IMG/VR virus record: IMGVR_UViG_3300050821_003571
Location: 1 to 42,742 of that record
Source of the DNA: a virus
Length of the DNA: 42,742 nt
Strand: one strand, 5' to 3'
Shown here: one piece after another, positions 1 to 6,192 of the stretch
Layout of the letters: every line of letters begins with the position of its first letter
How positions within the stretch are numbered: the first letter of the stretch is position 1
Position numbers and translations under genes: made by a program
Notes under the pieces: generated by a model
The model's database searches: none
The model's input: only the letters and a program-made list of their open reading frames with translations
Told to the model about the DNA's origin: nothing

Positions 1-97
1 TGAGAGAGTAACCCACTTCTTATTCAACCACGTGACGCTCGACTTCGCAGCGGGAGCATCGAGCGGCCTAGCCAGCCGCGCTAGCTACGATTGCCGC
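1..97. repeat. Direct terminal repeat, left copy
   Basis: These 97 bases are identical to 42646-42742. One open frame continues across the joined ends without interruption, so the repeat marks circular closure of the assembly. An exact overlap of this length fits an assembler k-mer. The P22-like headful packaging genes also predict a circularly permuted genome rather than fixed terminal repeats. Confidence 0.95.
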
Positions 98-310
98 GCT
101 CGCAACGGCCCTGCCCCCTGCGCAATGCACTACGGCTCGCTGCGTGAGTTTGCGATAAGCGATGCGGCGCTGACAGGGACAGCGATTCTCTTGGGCGAGT
201 ATGGGCGCAAGCATGGGCTAAGAGAATGGTTCGTTCCTGCGCTCGCTGTCACGGCGAGCAACGCAGCTTTTGCCGTGAAGCAATGGAGGACCCATGCCAA
301 GAAGGATTGA
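1..310 (+). CDS. Secreted small protein, 3' portion of a gene spanning the contig ends
   Basis: This is the C-terminal part of the gene that starts at ATG 42545; base 1 is the last base of codon 34. The complete protein would be 136 residues with a Sec signal peptide (residues 1-21). The body has a TLDFAAGASSG segment, two cysteines (in YDCRARN and PAPCAMH) and two moderately hydrophobic stretches near the C-terminus. It shares a loose pattern with the protein at 39527-39832: an H-F and D-rich start, a short polar Asn/Pro region, then hydrophobic helices. The two may belong to one phage/host family of unknown function. The next small gene overlaps its stop by 17 nt. The GTG at 32 should not be taken as the start. 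Confidence 0.85.
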   Translation, partial: ERVTHFLFNHVTLDFAAGASSGLASRASYDCRARNGPAPCAMHYGSLREFAISDAALTGTAILLGEYGRKHGLREWFVPALAVTASNAAFAVKQWRTHAKKD

Positions 311-422
311 CCATCACCGCAAGCCCCGCCCCGGCTATTGGGTATCGCCCTGCAACATCTTGCCACGCCCGCCGTTCTGGTGGAGGGTGAAGAAAGCGTT
401 ACGGGAGTTGTGTTGTGCGTGA
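294..422 (+). CDS. Small basic protein, 42 aa, unknown function
   Basis: This is a short frame of 42 codons starting at ATG 294, with a good ribosome-binding site (tggagga, 284-290) just upstream. The peptide is basic and rich in Arg, Pro and Trp (starts MPRRIDHHRK, ends ALRELCCA) with no recognised domain. It overlaps the previous gene by 17 nt. Its TGA lies inside a GTGA start/stop overlap with the zinc-ribbon gene at 419, which argues for a real translationally coupled gene. Confidence 0.5.
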   Translation: MPRRIDHHRKPRPGYWVSPCNILPRPPFWWRVKKALRELCCA

Positions 423-592
423 GCCGCTGGGAGCAATTAAGGAAAGGCGCGCACTCGCATGGCTTCTGCCCCGGTTGCGGCAAGGAGATTCGCCTAGCAG
501 AAGCGCCTATAGCACCGGAGCTATTGAAATGCCGGGACTGCGGGGCGGAGTGGGTAGTGATTAAGGGACCGGGCAAAGAGGAGAAGGAATGA
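419..592 (+). CDS. Small zinc-ribbon protein
   Basis: The protein is about 57 residues, starting at GTG 419, which overlaps the TGA of the preceding mini-gene. A longer frame begins at TTG 338, but the overlap and a gggag at 403-407 favour 419. The core is two CxxC knuckles (CPGCGKEI and CRDCGAEW), a treble-clef or zinc-ribbon arrangement that should bind one Zn. No catalytic residues are evident. It ends in ATGA with the membrane gene at 589. Function is unknown; it is one of many Cys4 mini-proteins in this phage. Confidence 0.7.
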   Translation: MSRWEQLRKGAHSHGFCPGCGKEIRLAEAPIAPELLKCRDCGAEWVVIKGPGKEEKE

Positions 593-816
593 ATATAACA
601 CAAAGTAATCTATTCAGAGGTGCGATCAAGAGCTTCGTTGCCGGAGCTACGGGCGTCGTCGTCGCGCTGAACGTCGTCGATTACGAGCATTTCAACGTCA
701 CGTCCTTTGGCGGACTCAAGCATCTCGGCATGGCCGTATTGATTGCCGGACTTGTCAGCGAAGCTCGCTTCCTCAACCAGTGGGCGCATAGCGGAAATGG
801 GAACGGGGCGACGTGA
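589..816 (+). CDS. Holin-like small membrane protein
   Basis: The 75-residue protein has two hydrophobic stretches (about residues 12-30 and 42-57) separated by a short polar loop, and a Gly/Asn-rich hydrophilic tail. Size, topology and location a few genes before the endolysin fit a class II holin, which would permeabilise the inner membrane to release the endolysin. The sequence itself is not one I recognise, so holin is an inference from context. It is coupled upstream by ATGA and downstream by GTGA. Confidence 0.5.
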   Translation: MNITQSNLFRGAIKSFVAGATGVVVALNVVDYEHFNVTSFGGLKHLGMAVLIAGLVSEARFLNQWAHSGNGNGAT

Positions 817-1112
817 ACGATGCACAGGTTTACGCTATGGTCGTGGGCGCTCTTGGGCTTGGGGCCGGAGCGGTCAAGCTCGGACAGATGGCGCTGCGGC
901 GTGATAGTCATGGCGCAAAGTCCGGCCAGCTTTCTCCTGAAATCTGGGAGCGTAAGATGGCGGAGATAGGCGCTAAGAATCTCGATGAAAAAGTCATGCC
1001 CATTCTCAAGGAGCTGAAAGAGATTGCGCAGAAGCAAAACGAGATTCAGCAGCGGCAGAACGAAATCCTGGTCGAGCTAGTAACAGCGAGCCGTATCGGG
1101 AGAAGGCAATGA
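813..1112 (+). CDS. Membrane-anchored coiled-coil protein, possible inner-membrane spanin
   Basis: The 99-residue protein starts with GTG inside a GTGA overlap. Residues 6-25 form one hydrophobic segment rich in Gly and Ala. The C-terminal half (about 55-92) is heptad-like and Gln/Glu/Lys-rich (EIAQKQNEIQQRQNEIL), as expected of a coiled coil. One N-terminal membrane anchor with a coiled coil in a lysis cassette that also encodes a lipoprotein (2108-2653) is the layout of an i-spanin. A haemolysin XhlA-like role is an alternative, although XhlA has its anchor at the other end. Confidence 0.5.
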   Translation: MNDAQVYAMVVGALGLGAGAVKLGQMALRRDSHGAKSGQLSPEIWERKMAEIGAKNLDEKVMPILKELKEIAQKQNEIQQRQNEILVELVTASRIGRRQ

Positions 1113-1504
1113 GCATTGACGAATTAAAGAACATAACCCGCGAGCAGGAACTATTGTTTGAATTGACCGTTGCCGCGTTCGAGAAGATTCCCGATGCCGT
1201 GGTAGTGGCGAACGTCGACGGAGAAATCCGGCTGGTGAACGCTAAAACCGAGGAACTATTCGGCTACCACCGGTCGGAATTGACCAACAAGAAAGTAGAA
1301 ATGCTGTTGCCGGAAGGATTGCGAGAGATGCACGTCAGTCACCGTAAGGCATTCTGGCGCGACCCTAAGCCCCGCTGGATGGGCGAAGGCCGTCCGTTAA
1401 TGGCAGTGACGAAAGACAACGAAGAGTTTCAGGTTCAAATCATGCTTGCGCCGCTTATCATCGCTCAGGGGCGTTTCATGATTACCGTGCTGAGAAAGAA
1501 ATAA
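1109..1504 (+). CDS. Stand-alone PAS domain protein
   Basis: The 131-residue protein consists of an N-terminal helix (3-24) and a single PAS fold (24-130). Recognisable PAS elements are PDAVVVANVDGEIRLVNAKT, then EELFGYHRSEL, and a late TKDNEEFQVQIMLAPL segment followed by the final strand GRFMITVLRK. There is no histidine kinase, GGDEF, HTH or other output domain, and no LOV cysteine motif. PAS domains bind small ligands or cofactors or mediate dimerisation; which applies here cannot be read from sequence. The gene is ATGA-coupled to the coiled-coil gene and sits before the endolysin, so it could act on a host PAS pathway or on lysis timing. That role is speculative; the domain call is solid. 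Confidence 0.85.
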   Translation: MSIDELKNITREQELLFELTVAAFEKIPDAVVVANVDGEIRLVNAKTEELFGYHRSELTNKKVEMLLPEGLREMHVSHRKAFWRDPKPRWMGEGRPLMAVTKDNEEFQVQIMLAPLIIAQGRFMITVLRKK

Positions 1505-1550
1505 GAGCTTGCGCCGCGAAGATGGCAGAGGGGATTTGCGGAGCGAGGAA

Positions 1551-1590
1551 CAGGGCCGGGTCGATTCTTAGGGAGAGTTGCTCGGCCCTG
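1551..1590 (+). promoter_or_regulatory. Hairpin before the endolysin ribosome-binding site
   Basis: CAGGGCCG (1551-1558) and CGGCCCTG (1583-1590) are perfect complements around a 24-nt loop, ending just before aggacag (1594-1600), the likely Shine-Dalgarno of the endolysin ATG at 1605. It may influence translation or mRNA stability. There is no T-tract, so it is not an obvious terminator. Confidence 0.4.
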
Positions 1591-1604
1591 GACAGGACAG
1601 TGAC

Positions 1605-2099
1605 ATGACGCAAGGACAAATCACTTGGCTACTCGACGCCGTAAGAGCGGCGATGGATGCCCAGCACGTCTGGCCGGAAGCGGCGGCGTGTGAAGCAGGA
1701 TTAGAGTCTGGTTACGGTAGCTCCGCGCTTGCGCGTGAAGGGAACAACCTCTTCGGGATGAAGCAACACATCCATCCCGTTCATGGAACGTTATCCTTGC
1801 CAACGAAAGAATTCCTCGACGGAACGTGGGTCGTCGTCGAAGCAGATTGGGTGAAGTATGACTCATTTGCGGAGTGTTTCGAGGACCGCATGGAGACGCT
1901 TAAGCGGCTCGCTCCGCACTACCCGCACTACGCGGCGGCGCTTGCGGCGAAAGGTATCGTCACGTATGTAGATGAAGTATCCGCGACGTGGAGTACGGAC
2001 CCGCAGCGGGCGGCGAAAGTGATGGGCATTTACAACGAATTCGTGAACGTGACGAAAGGACCAGTACCACTCGGAGTCGATGAAGCAACGCAAATCTAG
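1605..2099 (+). CDS. Endolysin, glucosaminidase (FlgJ/LytG-like) family
   Basis: The 164-residue protein starts at ATG 1605, behind aggacag. A TTG 27 nt upstream is less likely because its purine tract abuts the codon. The segment EAGLESGYGSSALAREGNNL, followed by FGMK, is the signature of the glucosaminidase fold (PF01832). Glu34 in the ESGYGSS motif is the likely catalytic acid. The enzyme would cleave the glycan strand of peptidoglycan. It has no signal peptide or wall-binding repeat, so it should need a holin; a candidate lies at 589-816. The gene closes the lysis cassette together with the lipoprotein 8 nt downstream. Confidence 0.9.
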   Translation: MTQGQITWLLDAVRAAMDAQHVWPEAAACEAGLESGYGSSALAREGNNLFGMKQHIHPVHGTLSLPTKEFLDGTWVVVEADWVKYDSFAECFEDRMETLKRLAPHYPHYAAALAAKGIVTYVDEVSATWSTDPQRAAKVMGIYNEFVNVTKGPVPLGVDEATQI

Positions 2100-2107
2100 G
2101 AGGAAGC

Positions 2108-2653
2108 ATGAAGAAAAAGTCAATCGCAGTTGTTCTTGCAGTAGTAATGGTTCTCGGAGCTTGCAACGCAGCGACTATCCAAGCTTACATAAATCTCGCT
2201 GTCCAGATCGCGCTGCAAATCGCGCAGCTTGCGGGAGCGCCGCGCTCTGCTGCGGACAAAGTCAGTGCGGACCTCGCGGAAGTCAACAAGCTCATCGCCG
2301 ACTACAACGCTGCGGACGCGAACGCGAAGTCCGGACTGTACAACGAAATAGATAGGCTTCTGACTGTCGCGCAACAGGACTTGAGCGACATCTTCGTGCT
2401 GACGAGCGTGAAGGACGCGAAAACACAGCAAGTCATTCGCGCAGCGCTCGCTATCGGCGTCACGGCCATCGAGTCGATCCGCGCTATCGCGCTGAAGAAA
2501 GCAGGGCCAACAGTAGCGGGGAGAGTCACTAGGAGCGCTCAACGCACGATTACATTAGGACAAACGGGAGGGGAGAAGATACAGAGTCCGGCGCAGTTGC
2601 GGGCACTTTATAACGTTACCGTAGCGGATTACCCACAAGCGCGGTTAAACTAG
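2108..2653 (+). CDS. Phage lipoprotein, possible outer-membrane spanin subunit
   Basis: The 181-residue protein has a type II signal peptide: MKKK, a hydrophobic core and the lipobox LGAC with Cys19 as the lipidation site. The mature part is mostly helical and Ala-rich with alternating charges, and ends in a short polar tail. An aggagg ribosome-binding site precedes the ATG. A lipoprotein at the end of a lysis cassette in a Gram-negative phage is usually an o-spanin. At 181 residues this is longer than most, so another envelope role such as superinfection exclusion is also possible. It is the last gene before the terminators. Confidence 0.75.
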   Translation: MKKKSIAVVLAVVMVLGACNAATIQAYINLAVQIALQIAQLAGAPRSAADKVSADLAEVNKLIADYNAADANAKSGLYNEIDRLLTVAQQDLSDIFVLTSVKDAKTQQVIRAALAIGVTAIESIRAIALKKAGPTVAGRVTRSAQRTITLGQTGGEKIQSPAQLRALYNVTVADYPQARLN

Positions 2654-2675
2654 CTCTCTAGGACTACGTTTCTTC

Positions 2676-2693
2676 GCGCGGAAACGCGCTTTT
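2676..2693 (+). terminator. Short GAAA-loop hairpin with T4 tract
   Basis: GCGCG (2676-2680), GAAA loop and CGCGC (2685-2689) are followed by TTTT, 23 nt after the lipoprotein stop. The 5-bp GC stem with a GNRA tetraloop is compact but plausible as a first terminator of the rightward transcript. Confidence 0.5.
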
Positions 2694-2720
2694 AAGCGTA
2701 CTTAGCGAGCGGGTTTGAGT

Positions 2721-2770
2721 AAAAAGACTACCCTCCAGAGAACTTAATCAGCTATCTGGAGGGTATTTTT
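2721..2770. terminator. Bidirectional intrinsic terminator between convergent operons
   Basis: The perfect 10-bp stem TACCCTCCAG (2729-2738) / CTGGAGGGTA (2756-2765) is flanked by aaaaa upstream (2721-2725) and ttttt downstream (2766-2770). It has a U-tract in both directions and lies between the ends of the lysis operon (plus) and the early operon (minus). Confidence 0.9.
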
Positions 2771-2796
2771 ATATTAAGTCTAGTATTTTGTTACAG

Positions 2797-3069
2797 TTAG
2801 AAAGGAATATCGTTCGGTGACGGCGGCGCGGCGGGCACCTCCGCTTTCGGCAGGGGGTTTGGTTCGACGCTCGGTGCTTCAATGGGCGCTGGAGTTTTCG
2901 CGTCCGTAGCGAGCGGGATCGCGGCAACGATCTTTAGCTCCAAATGCCGAGCATCGCTGACGCTACTATACTTCAAGTCCATCGCTGCTTGGTAGAGTCC
3001 ATCCGAATCACTCTCTCCTTCGTAATCTTTGAGGAACATGAAGCGTACTACAAACTTTTTCTTTTCCAT
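2797..3069 (-). CDS. Small early protein with an SSB-like C-terminal tip
   Basis: The 90-residue protein begins MEKKKFVVRFMFLKDYEGES, has a predicted alpha/beta part up to about residue 55, then a Pro/Ala-rich linker ending NDIPF. The terminal DIPF matches the conserved tip of bacterial single-stranded DNA-binding proteins, which docks on replication and repair partners. The N-terminal part is not an OB fold I can recognise. It may be a divergent ssDNA-binding protein or a protein that mimics the SSB tail. It is the last gene of the early operon. Confidence 0.6.
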   Translation of the reverse strand: MEKKKFVVRFMFLKDYEGESDSDGLYQAAMDLKYSSVSDARHLELKIVAAIPLATDAKTPAPIEAPSVEPNPLPKAEVPAAPPSPNDIPF

Positions 3070-3070
3070 T

Positions 3071-3691
3071 TCAGTTCTCCTTTATAATTTCAATACTCGA
3101 AACGGGGTGAATCTCTCTATGCCCGTGCTGCGTATCCAGTACCGCCGCGCCCGTGATCCTAACGTGCGTTCCAACAGGCGGGAGCTTCAAGTCTTGATGC
3201 CAGTTCTTGCACGCTGCCATCGCATCGACTTGCGTAACTTTGTGCTGGCACATCGGCTCAAACACTAAGTTCCCGTCCTGCTTGAGCAGATTTCCCTGAT
3301 TCAAGTATTTACTTTGATCGACGGGCCACACGTCGAGCGTTAGCCAGCAGTGCAGATCGCCGTCCGCTTCGCTCCTGCATCCTTGCTTCCTCTTTCCGTC
3401 CGTTGCATCGACGATAACTCCTGTCACGGAAGCGCAGCGCTCGCTGATTTGGAGGCGCTGCGCGTGGTACGTGTGAGACCAAAGATTCTCATCACACCCG
3501 CCGATCACTGTCGTTGCGCCGCTCTGCTTGACGAGCTGAGCGGGATACGCCTCCGCTGGCCCAAAGAACAAACTCAGCAGGAACACCACCGCCAATACTC
3601 CCGCCGTTCCGATCACCGTCCAAACGAAGATGTCCTGCAAGCGGCGGTCGAGGTCGTCGTCGCCTCCGGGGTCGTCGTGGTAGTAGCTCAT
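3071..3691 (-). CDS. Membrane-anchored protein with a periplasmic beta domain
   Basis: The 206-residue protein starts with an acidic cytoplasmic tail (about 20 residues), then one transmembrane helix (21-43). The exported domain carries six cysteines and motifs such as CASVTGVIVDA, EADGDLHCWLTLD and, near the end, HGHREIHPVSSIEI. The DGD-H and E-I-H-P-V pattern is one I associate with a bacterial exported beta-barrel (OB-like) family of unknown function. It has an agaggag ribosome-binding site. A membrane protein in the early operon could act in superinfection exclusion; that is inference. Confidence 0.65.
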   Translation of the reverse strand: MSYYHDDPGGDDDLDRRLQDIFVWTVIGTAGVLAVVFLLSLFFGPAEAYPAQLVKQSGATTVIGGCDENLWSHTYHAQRLQISERCASVTGVIVDATDGKRKQGCRSEADGDLHCWLTLDVWPVDQSKYLNQGNLLKQDGNLVFEPMCQHKVTQVDAMAACKNWHQDLKLPPVGTHVRITGAAVLDTQHGHREIHPVSSIEIIKEN

Positions 3692-3721
3692 ATAAAGTCT
3701 CCTCTCTAATCTACGGAGCTA

Positions 3722-3752
3722 GGACGGCGCGAGTCGGGAAACCGCGCCGTCC
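3722..3752. repeat. 10-bp inverted repeat between early genes
   Basis: GGACGGCGCG (3722-3731) and CGCGCCGTCC (3743-3752) are perfect complements around an 11-nt loop. It lies between the stop at 3779 and the ribosome-binding site of the 3071-3691 gene. There is no T-tract on the minus strand, so an mRNA processing or attenuation hairpin is more likely than a terminator. Confidence 0.55.
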
Positions 3753-3778
3753 GGCCTTCCCCTTCGCTCCGACTCCTT

Positions 3779-4648
3779 TCAAAATGGTGCTGGTTCTGCT
3801 GCGTCGTTCCCCGCTTCCGGATTCAAATCCGCAACGTCGTGCCGCAAGCGTCCTTCTTTGTTCAGCTCGCTAACTGCGTTATACGCGATCTTCGCAGCTT
3901 CGTAAGTCTCGCGCGTGACGTTCCCGGCAGGTTGAATGACGGGTTCGAACCATCTCCCGACTTCGTTCTTGCGCTCGACGCTTTTGACTTCGTAGACTCC
4001 CGCGAAGATGTCGAGATTACGGATGCGAATCAAAGCGTTCCAGTCTTTTGCGACTTTGAGCGCAGAGGACTTCAGGCTGAAAACGAGCAATCCTTCTGGC
4101 GTAACGCCGCCATCGCTCCCGACGATCAGCGCTGCGTAGTTAAAGAATTGATTGCAGTTCGTTCCCTTTCCTTCTCCGTTGCGAGCCGAACCGAACTGGC
4201 TTTCCGGACACTTGATGCACGTTCCGCCGGGTTCTCCGATACCGATCAGATTGTCTTGCGACTGGCAGCGCAAGCCTCCTCCTGAGTCGAGAGGACCGAA
4301 GAGGATGCGTGTCTTGTAGAAAAGTAGCGGGACAAGCTGTACGGTCTTGCCGTAATTCTCGCGCGTGATCGTATTGAAAAACATTCCCGGCCGCAAGCCT
4401 TCGATGTACTTCGGATCGCTCTCGCTGAGTTGCGGACTGAGAGCTTGCGCTAACGCAAGACGCGGAAGCGTCATATCGCTGCGTTCGAGATTCTCCAACC
4501 CTGCTGGCGGCTCTCCCGGCGCGCGACGGAGATATTCCGGGACTTCCGCAAGTGCGCCTCCATTTGCGTGCTTCACGATCTCCCCGCTGCGTTGCGGAGC
4601 GGGAGCTGCAGGCCTAGCTTGCTGCTGTCTTATAGCTGGTTTGTTCAT
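3779..4648 (-). CDS. Conserved early phage protein with Cys cluster, possible ssDNA-binding role
   Basis: The 289-residue protein has a Pro/Ala-rich N-terminus, then a central domain with LPRLALAQALSPQLSESD, a GMFFNTITRENYGKTVQLVP stretch and a cysteine cluster (CQSQ, TCIKCPES, TNCNQFF) that could hold a metal. The C-terminus ends EPAPF. I recognise the pattern from phage early regions but cannot name the family. Its place beside the DIPF-tipped protein and in the same operon as helicase and nuclease suggests a replication or recombination helper. No enzyme motif is visible. Confidence 0.65.
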   Translation of the reverse strand: MNKPAIRQQQARPAAPAPQRSGEIVKHANGGALAEVPEYLRRAPGEPPAGLENLERSDMTLPRLALAQALSPQLSESDPKYIEGLRPGMFFNTITRENYGKTVQLVPLLFYKTRILFGPLDSGGGLRCQSQDNLIGIGEPGGTCIKCPESQFGSARNGEGKGTNCNQFFNYAALIVGSDGGVTPEGLLVFSLKSSALKVAKDWNALIRIRNLDIFAGVYEVKSVERKNEVGRWFEPVIQPAGNVTRETYEAAKIAYNAVSELNKEGRLRHDVADLNPEAGNDAAEPAPF

Positions 4649-4661
4649 TTTCGATCTCCTT

Positions 4662-5078
4662 CTAGATTTTTGAATCTACCCCACGAAAATCTTTCTTCTC
4701 CCGCGCCGATGGGCGGGGGTTACGCTTCAACAGTGCAATAACGTCCTCCAACCCAATCAACTGCTGACCATGGTCTTTAACGTTTCCGCCGTCCCAAGTA
4801 TGGTATGGATAACGCGGTAGTTTTTGTATTGCTTGGATTATTGCTTTGGTGCTCATTTCATCTCCCGGCGAGGCGACGAGGGCTTCGCGTATCAACGCAA
4901 TCGCTTTTGGAATGACACACTTCGGGCAATACGGGTCAAATCGCAATTCATTTTGCTTTGAGTCCGTGTGGTGAACCAAAGCCCCGCTGAAATCAAAATG
5001 CGATGGCGCACACTTCTCCAGTAGTTCCAACGCTTCTCTCACCTTGTCCATCGTCTCTCTCTTGCGCTTCTTAGCCAT
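4662..5078 (-). CDS. Hypothetical early protein, 138 aa
   Basis: The frame is open further upstream, but that part overlaps the Cys-rich gene at 5071-5340. ATG 5078 (MAKKRKRETMDKV) overlaps the upstream stop by 8 nt and is the better start. The protein has a helical N-terminus (VREALELLEKC), a CPKC knuckle, a middle helix (PKAIALIREAL) and a basic C-terminus. No domain recognised. Confidence 0.65.
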   Translation of the reverse strand: MAKKRKRETMDKVREALELLEKCAPSHFDFSGALVHHTDSKQNELRFDPYCPKCVIPKAIALIREALVASPGDEMSTKAIIQAIQKLPRYPYHTWDGGNVKDHGQQLIGLEDVIALLKRNPRPSAREKKDFRGVDSKI

Positions 5079-5340
5079 GCTCGCGCTCCCTCCTTGCTTT
5101 TGCCGCTCGTTCGATGAACTCCAATGCCCCGCGACACATCCGCTCGCCACGGTGCGGAATCGTTTCGCCTTCATCGTCAAACTTCGTTGTCTTGTGACAG
5201 GGGAAATATCCGCCTAGCCAGACCGACTGGCAAATCTCATTGAAGCGCCCTCGGCGCAACGAGGTACGCATATGCCGCTGCTTCGGAGCACTCCCGAATG
5301 GGCAACTCTCACACATCTCTTTCATCGGCTCGCTAAACAT
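5071..5340 (-). CDS. Cys-rich early protein with CxxCPF motif
   Basis: The 89-residue protein has cysteines at about residues 10, 13, 37, 48 and 69 and a histidine next to Cys48: MCESCPFGS, EICQSVWLGGYFPCHKTT and ERMCRGALEF. The CxxCPF...C...FPCH...C pattern recurs in small phage proteins and probably binds Zn or an iron-sulphur cluster. Its role is unknown. It ends in an Arg/Glu-rich helix and overlaps the next gene by 8 nt. Confidence 0.7.
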   Translation of the reverse strand: MFSEPMKEMCESCPFGSAPKQRHMRTSLRRGRFNEICQSVWLGGYFPCHKTTKFDDEGETIPHRGERMCRGALEFIERAAKARREREHG

Positions 5341-5368
5341 TAGCCATGCTCCTCCTTGCGCTCGCGTC

Positions 5369-5557
5369 TCATCCTAAACCTTCCTGCGAGGATTCCAAGA
5401 ATTGCCGCAATACTTTCAACATTTCCTCGGTCGTCATTACTGGTGCCCTGTCGCCGTTCGTAGCGATAAGAACGTGATTGCGCTCTCGGTTCCGGCGCTG
5501 AATTTCACTGACAGCGGCACGCAAGCCCGTTTCAATCCAAGGTTCCAATGCCTTCAT
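5369..5557 (-). CDS. Hypothetical small early protein, 62 aa
   Basis: The 62-residue protein is mostly helical, beginning MKALEPWIETGLRAAVSEIQ and ending in an amphipathic helix (EEMLKVLRQFLESSQ). It shares the minus-strand operon with neighbours 28 nt and 16 nt away. No family recognised. Confidence 0.5.
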   Translation of the reverse strand: MKALEPWIETGLRAAVSEIQRRNRERNHVLIATNGDRAPVMTTEEMLKVLRQFLESSQEGLG

Positions 5558-5573
5558 TCTCTCTCTTTCCCTG

Positions 5574-5804
5574 CTAGGGACGGTCAGGCGCAGCTTCGCG
5601 TTGTCGCTGCTCTTGCCAAAACATCGCTCGCAAAAGAACTTTTAGCTGGTCGACATTGCAGCCCGATACGTGCGCGTGAATATTCAAAGATTCTGGCCGC
5701 GCCCCGCAAGGACAATGCATCTCGATTTCATCAATCAACTCAAGCATGCGCTTCGGCGCAAATTCGGATACTTCTAAGCATCTAATTTGATTCCCGCTGC
5801 TCAT
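5574..5804 (-). CDS. Hypothetical small Cys-containing protein, 76 aa
   Basis: The 76-residue protein has an N-terminal helix (APKRMLELIDEIE), then MHCPCGARPES and a later HAHVSGCNVDQ, giving three Cys and two His that could bind one metal. The C-terminal helix is Gln/Arg-rich. It fits the tight early operon; function unknown. Confidence 0.55.
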   Translation of the reverse strand: MSSGNQIRCLEVSEFAPKRMLELIDEIEMHCPCGARPESLNIHAHVSGCNVDQLKVLLRAMFWQEQRQREAAPDRP

Positions 5805-5810
5805 CGCTCA

Positions 5811-6005
5811 CTATCCCTCAAATTCTGGCAATGCTTCCAGTTCACTTTCGCTCATTTGCACGATTTCAATTTGAATCTTGTCGCCCAACTCCATGCCGTC
5901 AAACTCTGAGTCCCTAATCGTCTCCCAATCGCGGCTCACCCATGAGCCCATACCCTCGCGCGATACCTTGAAAAACTTTTTCTTGGGCTCATTCTCTCCG
6001 CACAT
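5811..6005 (-). CDS. Hypothetical small acidic protein, 64 aa
   Basis: The 64-residue protein begins MCGENEPKKKFFKVSREG, with alternating hydrophobic strands (GMELGDKIQIEIVQM) and an acidic end (SELEALPEFEG). It overlaps the upstream gene by 17 nt. The strand-rich, acidic character is compatible with a nucleic-acid mimic or small barrel, but nothing specific can be assigned. Confidence 0.55.
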   Translation of the reverse strand: MCGENEPKKKFFKVSREGMGSWVSRDWETIRDSEFDGMELGDKIQIEIVQMSESELEALPEFEG

Positions 6006-6192
6006 TCCCCCACCCCTTTCCTGTAGGCGCTGCCCCTCTTGCTAACTCTTTCACCCGCAGCCCCGTGGCTTCTGCCTTTGGCACGTCGTCCAATCTGCTT
6101 AGCACTTGAGCAAGGAATCGTTTCTCGCCGTTCTCAGCGATGAACTTGTCGCCTACTTCGTTGGGCAGCCCCGTGGCTTCTGCTGCGTTCAT
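5989..6192 (-). CDS. Hypothetical small protein with an internal AEATGL repeat
   Basis: In this 67-residue protein AEATGL occurs twice (AAEATGLPNEVG and KAEATGLRVKEL). The DNA behind it is a 19-bp exact direct repeat (6057-6075 and 6165-6183) spaced by 108 bp, or 36 codons, in frame. It overlaps the upstream gene by ATGA. Function unknown; the repeat suggests an old internal duplication. Confidence 0.5.
   Translation of the reverse strand: MNAAEATGLPNEVGDKFIAENGEKRFLAQVLSRLDDVPKAEATGLRVKELARGAAPTGKGWGNVRRE

Noticed and set aside
32-310. Short gene starting at GTG 32
   Set aside because: The frame is open upstream through the contig join to ATG 42545 with a signal peptide, so GTG 32 is internal.
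1578-1604. TTG start for the endolysin
   Set aside because: The purine tract directly abuts the TTG; ATG 1605 has a properly spaced aggacag and matches the family N-terminus.
3942-3951. GGTTCGAACC, resembling a tRNA T-loop
   Set aside because: It lies inside the 3779-4648 coding frame (WFEPV) and no acceptor, D or anticodon arms can be folded around it.
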